NCBI GenBank assembly: GCA_903904835.1
Contig: CAIVEI010000113.1
Span: 1-64,000, forward strand
Reading direction: 5' to 3'
Source of the DNA: an uncultured Schlesneria sp.
GTDB taxonomy: Bacteria; Planctomycetota; Planctomycetia; Planctomycetales; Planctomycetaceae
DNA length: 64,000 bases
Part shown: positions 8,483 through 20,520 of the stretch, in pieces
Position numbering within the stretch: position 1 is the first letter of the stretch
Layout of the letters: each line of letters begins with the position of its first letter
Notes under the pieces: model-generated
The model's input: the letters and a program-made list of their open reading frames with translations, nothing else
What the model was told of the DNA's origin: nothing
Databases searched by the model: none
Translations under genes and position numbers: made by a program

Positions 8483-8727
8483 AACAAATAATACGGGTTC
8501 AGCGTGACCTCGATTCTTTGAACCCTCTTGATCTCCAGTGAAGCAATCTTGTCGAATGAATAACATGAACGCAGGATTAGAACTGCGTCACTGGCAATAA
8601 TTTGTTCGACTGCCGAGTCGAAATCAGGTGTCCCGAAACGATCATCAATTTGACGACTCCAACAAACAGCCCCTACACTACGTAAAAGAGTTTCGTGTGT
8701 CTGCCGCATCTGCGGAAATTGGTTATC

Positions 8728-9150
8728 ATGAGCGCCGAATCGCGAGTTTCATCGTCCCGACTCCCCGGATTCTTCCGCTGGGCCATGGGATTGCTCGTAT
8801 TCACGTCGGCTGTTGTCATTGCAGAGAACGCGAATGCATCCTGCGGTGATTATCTTCACGGGTTCAATCAGCCTTCCGTTGTCGCCGACCATCTGAACGA
8901 GGATAACTTGCCTGTTCACGATGCCCCATCGAACAGCCCGTTCTGCGATGGTCCGTTTTGTCAGCAGGTGCCATTAGTTCCGACGGATCGTCCGCAGCCT
9001 GAAACGCAAACTTCTGAATTCAAAGATCTTCACCCAGGTGAAGAGACAGTCCTCGTATTCACAGACGCATGGTTTGGCTTGGAGCAGGTTCGGGACGTGT
9101 TGCCAAATCCTCCTGACTCGGAACGTCTTGATCGCCCGCCTCGGCCCTGA
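8728..9150 (+). CDS. Small exported protein with ASCGDYLHG motif
   Basis: 140 aa from ATG 8728. It has a basic start (MSAESRVSSSRLPGFFRW) followed by a hydrophobic segment and a likely cleavage after NA in AENANASCGDYLHG. The mature chain has Cys pairs (CDGPFCQQ) and ends in a Pro-rich tail. No known domain. It stands alone after the terminator-closed cluster but resembles it in being short, exported and Cys-bearing. Confidence is moderate because nothing beyond the signal peptide supports it. Confidence 0.55.
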   Translation: MSAESRVSSSRLPGFFRWAMGLLVFTSAVVIAENANASCGDYLHGFNQPSVVADHLNEDNLPVHDAPSNSPFCDGPFCQQVPLVPTDRPQPETQTSEFKDLHPGEETVLVFTDAWFGLEQVRDVLPNPPDSERLDRPPRP

Positions 9151-9376
9151 TGAGTGCCGATTTTCCGGCGAGGGTTTATCTTGATCCTCGCGTTCAGGGA
9201 TTTTTTTGTCATGCGGTCAGTCCAAGCTGTTGTCGACCGACCCGATCCTTGCTGCTCATGTCCCGACGCATTCGTTGACACTTCGGCAAGAGACAGAGAA
9301 TTCCTCATCGAAAATGACGAGCCATCTCGTTTGACTCATTTTATTCATGGGCAGAACATCTGCGGAGTTTTCATAG

Positions 9377-12319
9377 ATGTCCATTCCGAACGTACCCTCA
9401 TCAGACCGACCGGTTCGCGCAAAAGTCATTCCGGCAGTCGGACCTCGACTTCGAATTCTGATGTGGTTTGTCTACTCATTAATTGCCCTGCTGGGGGCGA
9501 ATTCGGTTTATCTCGCCAGTGTGACATTTCTGAGCTGGAACTCGGGCAGAACTTACGAAAACTGGTTTTACATGTTGATGTTCGGCGGACATTTGATCCT
9601 CGGCATCATCTTGCTCGTCCCCTTCGTGCTGTTCGTGTTAATCCACATATCGAACACGCGGTTTCGAAAAAACAAACGTGCCATTCGGGTTGGTTACGCG
9701 TTGTCGATTGGCTCGTTGATACTGCTGATCAGTGGCTTGCTGCTCATGCGAATCGATTTTGGGGGACCAGGTTCGGTATTCGTTATCAAACACCAGACGA
9801 CTCGATCGATGGTCTACTGGGCTCACGTGGCGTCGCCGCTGTTTTGCCTGTGGCTGTACTGGCTGCATCGGTTAGCGGGACCAAAAATCCGATGGAAGCT
9901 CGGGATCGGTTACCTGGGGGCCGTGGCTGCAACAGGCGTCGGCATGATCGCGCTTCATAACCAAGACCCTCGCCAATGGAATCAGGCGGGACCCAAAGAA
10001 GGGGCCGACAAATATTTCTTCCCATCTCAGGCCCGTACTGCCACCGGTAATTTCATCCCCGCGTCCTCCTTGATGAATGATGCTTATTGCCTGAAGTGCC
10101 ACCAGGATGCCTATCAGGGGTGGTTCCATAGTTCGCACCATTTCAGTTCGTTTAACAACCCGGCCTATCTGGCGAGTGTTCGTGAAACCCGCGAAGTGTC
10201 GTTAAAACGAGACGGAAACGTGCGCGGGTCACGGTTCTGTGCTGGCTGTCACGATCCCGTCCCGTTTTTCAGTGGAGCTTTCGACGATCCGAAATTTGAT
10301 GACGTCAATCATCCAACCTCTCAAGCGGGGATTACCTGTACGGTCTGCCATGCGATCACTCATATCAACAGCACTCGCGGAAACGCCGACTTCACGATCG
10401 AAGAACCCGAACAGTACCCGTTTGCCTTCAGTGAAAACGCGGCCCTGCAATGGATTAACAATCAACTCGTCAAAGCGAAGCCTGCCCTGCACAAGAAGAC
10501 GTTTCTCAAAGACTTTCACACGTCGGCAGACTTCTGTTCCACGTGCCACAAGGTCCATATCCCGTTTGCAGTTAACCACTACAAAGAGTTCCTTCGCGGA
10601 CAGAATCACCATGATACTTACCTGTTAAGCGGTGTATCGGGACATGGAGCGCGCAGTTTCTACTACCCGGAAAAAGCGGTCCAAAACTGTAATGGGTGCC
10701 ATATGCCAGCCCAGGAATCGCAGGATTTTGGAGCCAAACTGTTCGCTCAGGTCAAACAACCGAGTATCCATAACCATTTTTTCCCGGGAGCCAATACCGG
10801 ACTTGCATGGTTAAAGGAGGATCAGGCTGCCATCACCGGACACCAGGAATTTCTGAAAGAGAAACTGCGGGTCGACATTTTCGGAATCAAAGAAGGAGGC
10901 GAGATCGACGGAAATCTGATCGCACCACTGCGTCCGGAAGTCCCCAGGCTGAAGCCTGGTCAGACTTATCTGTTGGAAGCGGTCGTTCGTACGCTGAAAG
11001 TCGGACATCCGTTTACACAAGGGACGGCGGATTCGAACGAAGTCTGGCTCGATGTCACTGTGACCAGCGGTGGAAAAGTCATCGGCCGCAGTGGGGGAAT
11101 GGACGACAAGAAGGAAGTCGATCCCTGGTCACATTTCATCAATATTTTCATGCTGGATAAGGACGGAAATCGAATCGATCGTCGTAATCCGCAGGACATT
11201 TTTACGCCTCTCTACAACAACCAGATCCCCCCCGGTGCCGCTGGCACTGTCCATTACAGCTTGCCCGTTCCCGAGGACGTGCACGAGCCGATCACGGTTG
11301 AAGTCAAAGTGCAATATCGTAAGTTCGACAAGATCTATACCGACTTCTTCACAAAACAGGCGAAGCCGGGTGATGCACCGATTCGCGGTCATAAGCCACA
11401 AGAACCCTATTCCAATGACCTTCCGATCACGACGCTTGCCACCGACACAATTACGTTTCCCGTCGAAGGGAACGATGCCGTTGTCGAGAACGCCAAAGTC
11501 GAAATCCCCGTATGGCAACGTTGGAATGACTATGGGATCGGGCTGTTCTTGAAAGGACGTGCCGAACTTAAGCAGGCGGACGAGGCGTTTACGCGGCTTG
11601 AGCAATTGAAAGACAACAAGCGTTACGACGGTGCATTGAATATCGCCCGGGCATATTTTGAAGAAGGATTGCTCGACGAAGCGACGGCAGCAGTGGCCCG
11701 GGCTTCGGAATTCAAAGATCCCCCTGCCCCACCCTGGACCATCTCGTGGTTGACCGGTGTGATTAACCTGCAGCAAGGTCGACTCACAGAAGCCGAAACA
11801 GCCTTCCGCTCGGTGCTTGAAGATAAGACGCCGGAACGTACTGCACGAGGATTCGATTTCAGCATGGATTACGAGGTCATCAATCGACTTGGTGACACCT
11901 TGTTTGAGCAGGCGAAGCAGATTCGCCAACCGTCAGAATCCGCAGCACGTCAGAAACTGCTGGAAGAAGCCGCGTCGCAATACGACAAGACGCTCAAGAT
12001 TGATTCGGAAAACGTGGCCGCTCATTATGGACTACGCCAGATTCACACCGAACTGAAGTCGATTGCCGAAAAGGCTGGCGATCGAGCGGCTGCTGATAAA
12101 CATGAGGAACTGGCAAAAGAGCATGGGCGACTTCACGAGAGATATAAACCCGACGACAATGCTCGCGATCTGGCACAACAAAAGGCCAAAGTAAACTATC
12201 CGTGGGCAGCCAAAGCCTCGGAACCGATTGTGATTTATTCGCTGAATCGACCGGGTGCCCCAGGTCTCGCTGAAGTCGGGCGAGTGACGGAAGGCGAGGC
12301 GGTGACTGATCGGAAATGA
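9377..12319 (+). CDS. Membrane-anchored pentaheme cytochrome c with C-terminal TPR region
   Basis: 980 aa. The first 195 residues hold about five membrane helices (roughly 28-50, 66-90, 107-125, 148-163, 178-193). Five CXXCH c-type heme sites follow: CLKCH (238), CAGCH (288), CTVCH (321), CSTCH (387) and CNGCH (438), a cytochrome c-554-like arrangement with several extra His. Residues about 500-690 are beta-rich, and about 715-930 look like TPR helices (RAYFEEGLLDEATAAVARA). This indicates electron transfer on the outer face of the cytoplasmic membrane; the partner is unknown. The next gene encodes a CRTAC1-type propeller protein, suggesting a shared periplasmic role, though a 548 bp repeat-rich gap separates them. 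Confidence 0.85.
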   Translation: MSIPNVPSSDRPVRAKVIPAVGPRLRILMWFVYSLIALLGANSVYLASVTFLSWNSGRTYENWFYMLMFGGHLILGIILLVPFVLFVLIHISNTRFRKNKRAIRVGYALSIGSLILLISGLLLMRIDFGGPGSVFVIKHQTTRSMVYWAHVASPLFCLWLYWLHRLAGPKIRWKLGIGYLGAVAATGVGMIALHNQDPRQWNQAGPKEGADKYFFPSQARTATGNFIPASSLMNDAYCLKCHQDAYQGWFHSSHHFSSFNNPAYLASVRETREVSLKRDGNVRGSRFCAGCHDPVPFFSGAFDDPKFDDVNHPTSQAGITCTVCHAITHINSTRGNADFTIEEPEQYPFAFSENAALQWINNQLVKAKPALHKKTFLKDFHTSADFCSTCHKVHIPFAVNHYKEFLRGQNHHDTYLLSGVSGHGARSFYYPEKAVQNCNGCHMPAQESQDFGAKLFAQVKQPSIHNHFFPGANTGLAWLKEDQAAITGHQEFLKEKLRVDIFGIKEGGEIDGNLIAPLRPEVPRLKPGQTYLLEAVVRTLKVGHPFTQGTADSNEVWLDVTVTSGGKVIGRSGGMDDKKEVDPWSHFINIFMLDKDGNRIDRRNPQDIFTPLYNNQIPPGAAGTVHYSLPVPEDVHEPITVEVKVQYRKFDKIYTDFFTKQAKPGDAPIRGHKPQEPYSNDLPITTLATDTITFPVEGNDAVVENAKVEIPVWQRWNDYGIGLFLKGRAELKQADEAFTRLEQLKDNKRYDGALNIARAYFEEGLLDEATAAVARASEFKDPPAPPWTISWLTGVINLQQGRLTEAETAFRSVLEDKTPERTARGFDFSMDYEVINRLGDTLFEQAKQIRQPSESAARQKLLEEAASQYDKTLKIDSENVAAHYGLRQIHTELKSIAEKAGDRAAADKHEELAKEHGRLHERYKPDDNARDLAQQKAKVNYPWAAKASEPIVIYSLNRPGAPGLAEVGRVTEGEAVTDRK

Positions 12320-12867
12320 AGGCGTTCGCACGAAAGGTGTGGAATAACAATGACAAGAACTTAGCCACAGATGCACCCAGTGTGGGCTTCCCCCGCAACC
12401 GAATCACGAGAAGAAATTGAACCACGAAAAACACGAAATACACGAAAAAAACAGTCGAGCGTCAGCCCCCGGACTCTTTTCTTCTATAAATTCCTCGCGG
12501 CGCGCGAATAAACGAGGCGTTATTAGTCCAGGACCACACAGATAAAAGAGGAACAAATCCCAAGAAAAAAAGTTGAAAACTCTTTTGGCTGTATTTTCCG
12601 GTTTTGCATTTGTCAGTTTGAATCTGTGTGCATCTGTGGCACAAACTCTTCGCTTTCGCATTCCCTTCGATGAATTGGTGACCATGCTGTTCGATAAAGG
12701 AAAACGTGGGTAAAGATATGCGGCCCAGAGAAGCTCGCAAAACGAAGAGCCTTGGTCTTTGATATCTTACACCTTCGGTGTAAGAAGACCCCTTTTGTGA
12801 ATGTTTAACTTAAAAACCGACCGGGAAAAATCACGGCGTTGCCATATACGACTAAGAAAGAATCTTA
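12320..12867. other. Repeat-rich intergenic region
   Basis: No gene found. It carries an inverted pair GCCACAGATGCAC (12364-12376) and GTGCATCTGTGGC (12628-12640). Between them lie a CACGAAA-rich stretch (12421-12450) and copy 2 of the GAAAAGAGTCCGGGGGC repeat (12460-12481). A 9 bp hairpin, TCTTACACC/GGTGTAAGA (12765-12785), lies about 80 bp before the next start and could be a leader structure or weak terminator. Confidence 0.65.
12364..12640. repeat. Composite inverted repeat (GCCACAGATGCAC arms)
   Basis: Exact 13 bp arms at 12364-12376 and 12628-12640 enclose 251 bp that contain other repeat pieces. The arms extend imperfectly outward and inward. Similar arm-bounded units occur at 28290-28408 and 57317-57415. 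Confidence 0.55.
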
Positions 12868-14700
12868 ATGAATCAGCCGCAACAGGACGAAGAACGCGAC
12901 GACGCTGTCGTGGGACGGGCTTTCGTCTGGTCCGCCAGTTTGATCGTCCTGGCACTGATGATTGGTGCGGGCGCTTATTGGAAAATGAATCAGAAGCCAC
13001 CAGCAGTCGTATCAAAAACCGAATACGAGCCGCCCAAGCCCCCCAAACCGCTGATGGTCGAAATCCCTGATATGCCGTTTAAAGACATCACGGCTTCTGC
13101 GGGGATTCACTTCAGTCACGATAGCGGTGCCGCCGGTGAAAAACTTCTGCCCGAAACGATGGGTGGCGGATGTGCGTTTCTCGATTACGACAACGACGGT
13201 GATCAGGACATCTTATTCGTCAACTCGTGCCGCTGGCCTTGGGACGACGCCCCGGTCGATCCACCACCAACCCAATCGCTCTATCGAAATGACGGTGATT
13301 GCCAGTTTACCGATGTCACGAAATTGGTCGGTCTGGATGTGACATTTTACGGTCAAGGCGTTGCCGTCGGTGACTTTGACGGTGACGGCGATGTGGACCT
13401 GTTCTTCACGGCAGTCGGCCTCAATCGGCTCTTTCGAAATGATGACGGAAAATTCGTCGATGTGACTGCCGAAACAGGGGTCGCTGGCCAGCCCGATCAA
13501 TGGAGTACAAGCTGTGGGTTTATCGACTATGACAACGATGGTGATCTGGATCTGTTCGTCGCCAACTATGTAAAGTGGACTCGGGACTTTGATAAGGCTC
13601 AACCCTTTACACTGACGGGTCGGGAGCGGGCCTATGGACGACCTCAGAATTTTCCCGGTACCTACCCCTACCTTTATCGGAACGACGGAGGAAAGTTTAC
13701 CGAGGTGGGTGCCGAGTCCGGCCTGCACGTGACGAACCCTGCTCGAAAAGATATCGCCGTCGCGAAATCACTGGGGGTAACATTCGTTGATGCAGACCTC
13801 GACGGTTATATGGATATCTTCGTTGCAAACGATACCGTGCAGAACTTTCTGTTTCACAACAAACAGAATGGAACCTTCGAAGAAGTTGCCGTACTGCATA
13901 ACGTTGCCTTCGACCAGCAGGGAAATGCTCGCGGCGCGATGGGTATTGATTCGGTCCGGTTTCGAAATGGCGAGCACCTGGCCATCGTGATTGGAAATTT
14001 CTCGAATGAGATGACCGCATTGTACGTGACGCGCGGTGATTCGATGGACTTTGTGGATGAGGCCAACGCGACCGGAATTGGATACCAGTCTCGCCTCGAA
14101 TTGAAATTCGGTACGCTTTTCGTCGATGTCGATCTCGATGGACGACCCGATATTGTCTCAACGAATGGCCATCTTGAAAACGAAATCAATAAGGTTCAGG
14201 TGAGTCAGCAGTATGCGCAAACTCCACACTTCTTCTGGAACTGCGGCCCGGAATCACCAACCGAATTCTCGCAGGTTCCCAAAGCCAAATGTGGAGGTGA
14301 ATTCATGAAGCGAATGGTCGGTCGAGGCTCGGCTGTGGCTGATATTGATGGCGATGGCGATCTGGATCTCCTATTCGCGGCCGTCAATTCACCCGCCAGG
14401 CTGCTTCGTAACGATCAGCAGTTGGGAAACCACTGGCTCCGAGTCGATGTTTCCGGCCCGAAACAAAACCGATCTGCGATCGGTGCCGAGATCGAAGTCC
14501 AGTGGGCAAACGGCAAGCAGATCGGTCAAGTCATGCCGACGCGCAGCTATCTTTCTCAAAGCGAACTTCCCGTCACCTTTGGCCTGGGAAAGATTGATAC
14601 AATTCAGCAAGTGACGGTCACCTGGCCCGGTGGTTACAAGAAGGTGATTGAATCGCCCAAAGTTGACCAGCTCTTGAGAGTCACACCCGATTCAGAATAA
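12868..14700 (+). CDS. CRTAC1 family protein (FG-GAP/VCBS repeats, ASPIC/UnbV C-terminus)
   Basis: 610 aa with a single N-terminal membrane anchor (about 18-38) and the rest outside the cytoplasm. At least six Ca-binding-type FG-GAP repeats are visible, for example DYDNDGDQDILFVN, DFDGDGDVDLFF, DYDNDGDLDLFVANY, DADLDGYMDIFVAND and DIDGDGDLDLLFAAV, indicating a beta-propeller. The C-terminal 90 residues have the UnbV pattern (IGAEIEVQWANGKQ, VTWPGG). The family's biochemical role is poorly defined; proteins of this kind often sit beside TPR/cytochrome proteins in planctomycetes, as here. Likely an extracellular adhesion or complex partner of the upstream cytochrome (inference). Confidence 0.85.
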   Translation: MNQPQQDEERDDAVVGRAFVWSASLIVLALMIGAGAYWKMNQKPPAVVSKTEYEPPKPPKPLMVEIPDMPFKDITASAGIHFSHDSGAAGEKLLPETMGGGCAFLDYDNDGDQDILFVNSCRWPWDDAPVDPPPTQSLYRNDGDCQFTDVTKLVGLDVTFYGQGVAVGDFDGDGDVDLFFTAVGLNRLFRNDDGKFVDVTAETGVAGQPDQWSTSCGFIDYDNDGDLDLFVANYVKWTRDFDKAQPFTLTGRERAYGRPQNFPGTYPYLYRNDGGKFTEVGAESGLHVTNPARKDIAVAKSLGVTFVDADLDGYMDIFVANDTVQNFLFHNKQNGTFEEVAVLHNVAFDQQGNARGAMGIDSVRFRNGEHLAIVIGNFSNEMTALYVTRGDSMDFVDEANATGIGYQSRLELKFGTLFVDVDLDGRPDIVSTNGHLENEINKVQVSQQYAQTPHFFWNCGPESPTEFSQVPKAKCGGEFMKRMVGRGSAVADIDGDGDLDLLFAAVNSPARLLRNDQQLGNHWLRVDVSGPKQNRSAIGAEIEVQWANGKQIGQVMPTRSYLSQSELPVTFGLGKIDTIQQVTVTWPGGYKKVIESPKVDQLLRVTPDSE

Positions 14701-14802
14701 CGTAACCGTTCAGAAGCTATGCCCCTGCATTGCCCGTGAACGATGACCTGACTAACGTGCTTCGATCGTCTTATTGAATTCATCAACATCAGGAGTCTAC
14801 TC

Positions 14803-15270
14803 ATGACTGACACTGTCGAGCATCGTCTATCGCAACATGGCCATAATATTCCGACAGCGCCCGAAGCGGTCGGGTTTTATGTTCCCGTGTTACGCACGGG
14901 TAATCTGGTTGTCACGAGTGGTCAGTTGCCGATGGTCGGTAAAGAACTGATGTTCAAAGGCAAAGTCGGTACCGAGATTCAGGAAGAGCAAGCCTTTTAC
15001 GCAGCGAGAATGTGTGCCTTAAACGCGTTAGCTCAAATCAAAGCGTGCATCGGCAGTCTCGACAAAGTCACCAGAATCGTACGAGTTGAAGGCTACGTTC
15101 AATCGGCACACGGATTCACCAGACAGCCCCAGGTCATCAACGGTGCCTCGGAACTGCTCGTCCAGGCATTCGGTGAAGCGGGCAAGCACACCCGAATTGC
15201 CGTCGGAGCCAACGAATTGCCCCTCAACGCTGCAGTGGAACTGGTCATCTGGGCGGAAGTTGCCATGTAA
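14803..15270 (+). CDS. RidA/YjgF/UK114 family protein
   Basis: 155 aa with the RidA fold signature: [14 protein letters not shown] near 43-56, [35 protein letters not shown], and a C-terminal [18 protein letters not shown]. Classical RidA deaminates reactive enamine/imine intermediates. This sequence belongs to the longer subgroup (about 150 aa), whose catalysis is not established, and the classic Arg of RidA (IPxxxARxxVEV) is replaced by [15 protein letters not shown] precedes the ATG at about 8 nt. It lies 102 bp downstream of the CRTAC1 gene on the same strand, with no obvious functional link. Confidence 0.88.
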   Translation: MTDTVEHRLSQHGHNIPTAPEAVGFYVPVLRTGNLVVTSGQLPMVGKELMFKGKVGTEIQEEQAFYAARMCALNALAQIKACIGSLDKVTRIVRVEGYVQSAHGFTRQPQVINGASELLVQAFGEAGKHTRIAVGANELPLNAAVELVIWAEVAM

Positions 15271-15285
15271 TTGTGTTGCTCGTAA

Positions 15286-15304
15286 CTGCGGCTTCCAGCC
15301 GCAG
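15286..15304. repeat. CTGCGGCT/AGCCGCAG hairpin
   Basis: A perfect 8 bp stem with a 3 nt loop, 16 bp after the RidA-like gene stop. No T-run follows, so it is not a typical terminator. Confidence 0.4.
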
Positions 15305-15472
15305 AAATAAGGGCGGAAGCTGGGCGCCTCCAAGACAACACCTGACAACCTCTCCGCGTGATGAGCGTTTCATGAATGACTGACAACATACACCACGCTT
15401 AGAATTTGTTGGAAACGCGTTCCGAGGCGAAACAGCATTCTCGCTCCGCCGAAAAATGGTCCGAATTGCCAA

Positions 15473-16153
15473 ATGATCCATCGTGCCTACCCTCGTTGTT
15501 TCTCTGATCCCAAATCCTTGCACTTAAGTCCGATATCCGTGTTCCCCCTCGCTGCATATCTGTTTTTCCGGACGCAACTGTTTTATTGGGGCCTCGTGTT
15601 TCCGACGATAAGCTGGCTGACACTTTTCCAAAGTTGCTGGATTGCTTGGAGGAAAGGACGAGGTACTTCGGTTGTATTCATTCCGTTCGTTGGCCCAATT
15701 CTCCTTACATGGTGGATATCGGTCGCGGGGCAATCACTCTGGATGATCCCGGTCGTCTGGGTTCTTGATATTGGTACAATGTGTTTTATCGCGATGATGC
15801 CAAGAATGATTAAGGAATTTTGGGAATCATCCAAATCCAATCGCCTACTGACGTTACACGGTGTCAATGAAAATCAGGATGTTGTCATCGATTTTCAAAA
15901 GAATGGTAAATATGTTCTGAGAAAAACATGGGACAAAGAAAAAGGTGAATACGGAACGTCGAGCCTGAGTGAACCTGGAACATTTTCCATTGATGGCGAT
16001 ACGATCAAGATGGTGTCTCACCTCGGCCAAGCAAGGAACCTCACTAAGTCGAGTGAAGGCACATTTCTCGTTGAAGATAACGTCATCGAACAGCCAGAAT
16101 TGCACAGATACTGCATAGACAAGTGGTTGCTCGAGGACGAATTCCATCACTAA
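15473..16153 (+). CDS. Membrane protein of unknown function
   Basis: 226 aa. The N-terminal half holds about four hydrophobic helices (VFPLAAYLFFRTQLFYWGLVFPTISWLTLF, SVVFIPFVGPILLTWWISV, WMIPVVWVLDIGTMCFIAMM). The C-terminal half (from about 130) is soluble and beta-rich (ENQDVVIDFQKNGKYVLRKTW, GTFSIDGDTIKMV, GTFLVEDNVI), resembling a small barrel. No ribosome binding site is evident before ATG 15473, so a later start is possible. No family recognised. Confidence 0.55.
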   Translation: MIHRAYPRCFSDPKSLHLSPISVFPLAAYLFFRTQLFYWGLVFPTISWLTLFQSCWIAWRKGRGTSVVFIPFVGPILLTWWISVAGQSLWMIPVVWVLDIGTMCFIAMMPRMIKEFWESSKSNRLLTLHGVNENQDVVIDFQKNGKYVLRKTWDKEKGEYGTSSLSEPGTFSIDGDTIKMVSHLGQARNLTKSSEGTFLVEDNVIEQPELHRYCIDKWLLEDEFHH

Positions 16154-16164
16154 ATATGGGAGCG

Positions 16165-16199
16165 GCTCTATTTCCCCGAAGACTCCTAAGCAGTGGCAC
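16165..16199. repeat. GTGCCAC palindromic element, left-end fragment (copy E, inverse)
   Basis: On the minus strand, 16199-16165 read GTGCCACTGCTTAGGAGTCT and onward, matching the left end of copy C (34351-34380) with few changes. The rest of the element is missing; it sits in the 59 bp gap between convergent genes. Confidence 0.6.
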
Positions 16200-16212
16200 A
16201 GGCCCAACGCAA

Positions 16213-19674
<3,462 letters not shown>

Positions 19675-19887
19675 TGTCAGACCTGCAAAGAGAATAAACG
19701 GAAAACGTATTACTCAAACAATAACGCGGATCGAGCAACGGGATAAAACCTCATCGCTGACCCGAGGGGACACGATTGTTTCGTGGACCTGATTGGCGAT
19801 CAAGTCAGAGTCCAATATTGTCACTTTCACAAAATCTCGCTTTCGGCAAGAATCCCACTCACCGACACCCTGAATGGCCTGATAAAG

Positions 19888-20520
19888 ATGACTCAGTTCC
19901 CACAAATTGTTCTCGGCAGCCGAAATCGGAAGAAGATTGGCGAGATTGCCGAACTGTTTTCCCCGTATGGCATCGAACTGATCGGCGTCAGTGAGTTTCC
20001 CCACGTCGAGGACGTTGTTGAAGATGGTAACTCGTTTGCAGCCAATGCGGAGAAGAAGGCAACCGAGGTCGCCAAAATCTTGAATCGCTGGGTGATCGCC
20101 GAAGACAGCGGATTATGCGTTGATGCGCTCGGCGGTGCTCCCGGGATTTATTCCGCTCGCTATGCGGGCGAGCACGGTGCTGACGCTAATAATAACGAAA
20201 AGCTGTTGCGAGAACTTGCGGCTGTCCCTTCGGAAAAGCGAACTGCACATTATGTTTGTTATGCGGTCTTGTCAGATCCAACAGGACAGGTGCGATTGCA
20301 TTCGGAAGGTCGTTGCGGCGGTTTGATATTAAGAGACTATCGCGGCGAACACGGCTTTGGTTACGACCCGCTTTTCCTCGTGCCAGAGTTTCATCAGACA
20401 TTCGGTCAGCTTTCCCCTGCCGTCAAGCGGCACATCAGTCATCGAGCCAAAGCCTTTGAACGATTGATTCCTCAAGTAATCAGGCTATTCGAAAATTTCA
20501 CGGAAGATCTCACACAGTGA
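19888..20520 (+). CDS. rdgB: XTP/dITP diphosphatase (RdgB/HAM1 family)
   Basis: House-cleaning pyrophosphatase that hydrolyses dITP and XTP to monophosphates and keeps deaminated purines out of DNA. The family signature is plain: LGSRNRKKIGEIAELF (Lys-rich N-terminal loop), ANAEKKATEVAKILNRWVIAEDSGLCVDALGGAPGIYSARYAGE, GEHGFGYDPLFLVPE, and the C-terminal SHRAKAFERL. The 210 aa length fits. ATG 19888 gives the expected N-terminus; an in-frame GTG 105 bases earlier adds residues without similarity. Its stop overlaps the start of the next gene by 4 bp (GTGA), so the pair is probably translationally coupled. Confidence 0.92.
   Translation: MTQFPQIVLGSRNRKKIGEIAELFSPYGIELIGVSEFPHVEDVVEDGNSFAANAEKKATEVAKILNRWVIAEDSGLCVDALGGAPGIYSARYAGEHGADANNNEKLLRELAAVPSEKRTAHYVCYAVLSDPTGQVRLHSEGRCGGLILRDYRGEHGFGYDPLFLVPEFHQTFGQLSPAVKRHISHRAKAFERLIPQVIRLFENFTEDLTQ

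Larger units (their letters stand above)
8256..8727. other. Intergenic region with terminator and inverted-repeat element
   Basis: Contains the terminator (8332-8374) and the 72 bp inverted repeat (8411-8482). A minus-strand open frame across 8383-8709 is partly made of the repeat and was not accepted. Nothing else identified before the gene at 8728. Confidence 0.6.

Noticed and set aside
8383-8709. 108-codon minus-strand frame
   Set aside because: Its C-terminal third is translation of the 72 bp inverted-repeat element, there is no ribosome site, and the product resembles nothing known.
12765-12785. Hairpin TCTTACACC/GGTGTAAGA as a riboswitch
   Set aside because: It is a single 9 bp stem with no conserved aptamer-like core; at most a small leader hairpin.
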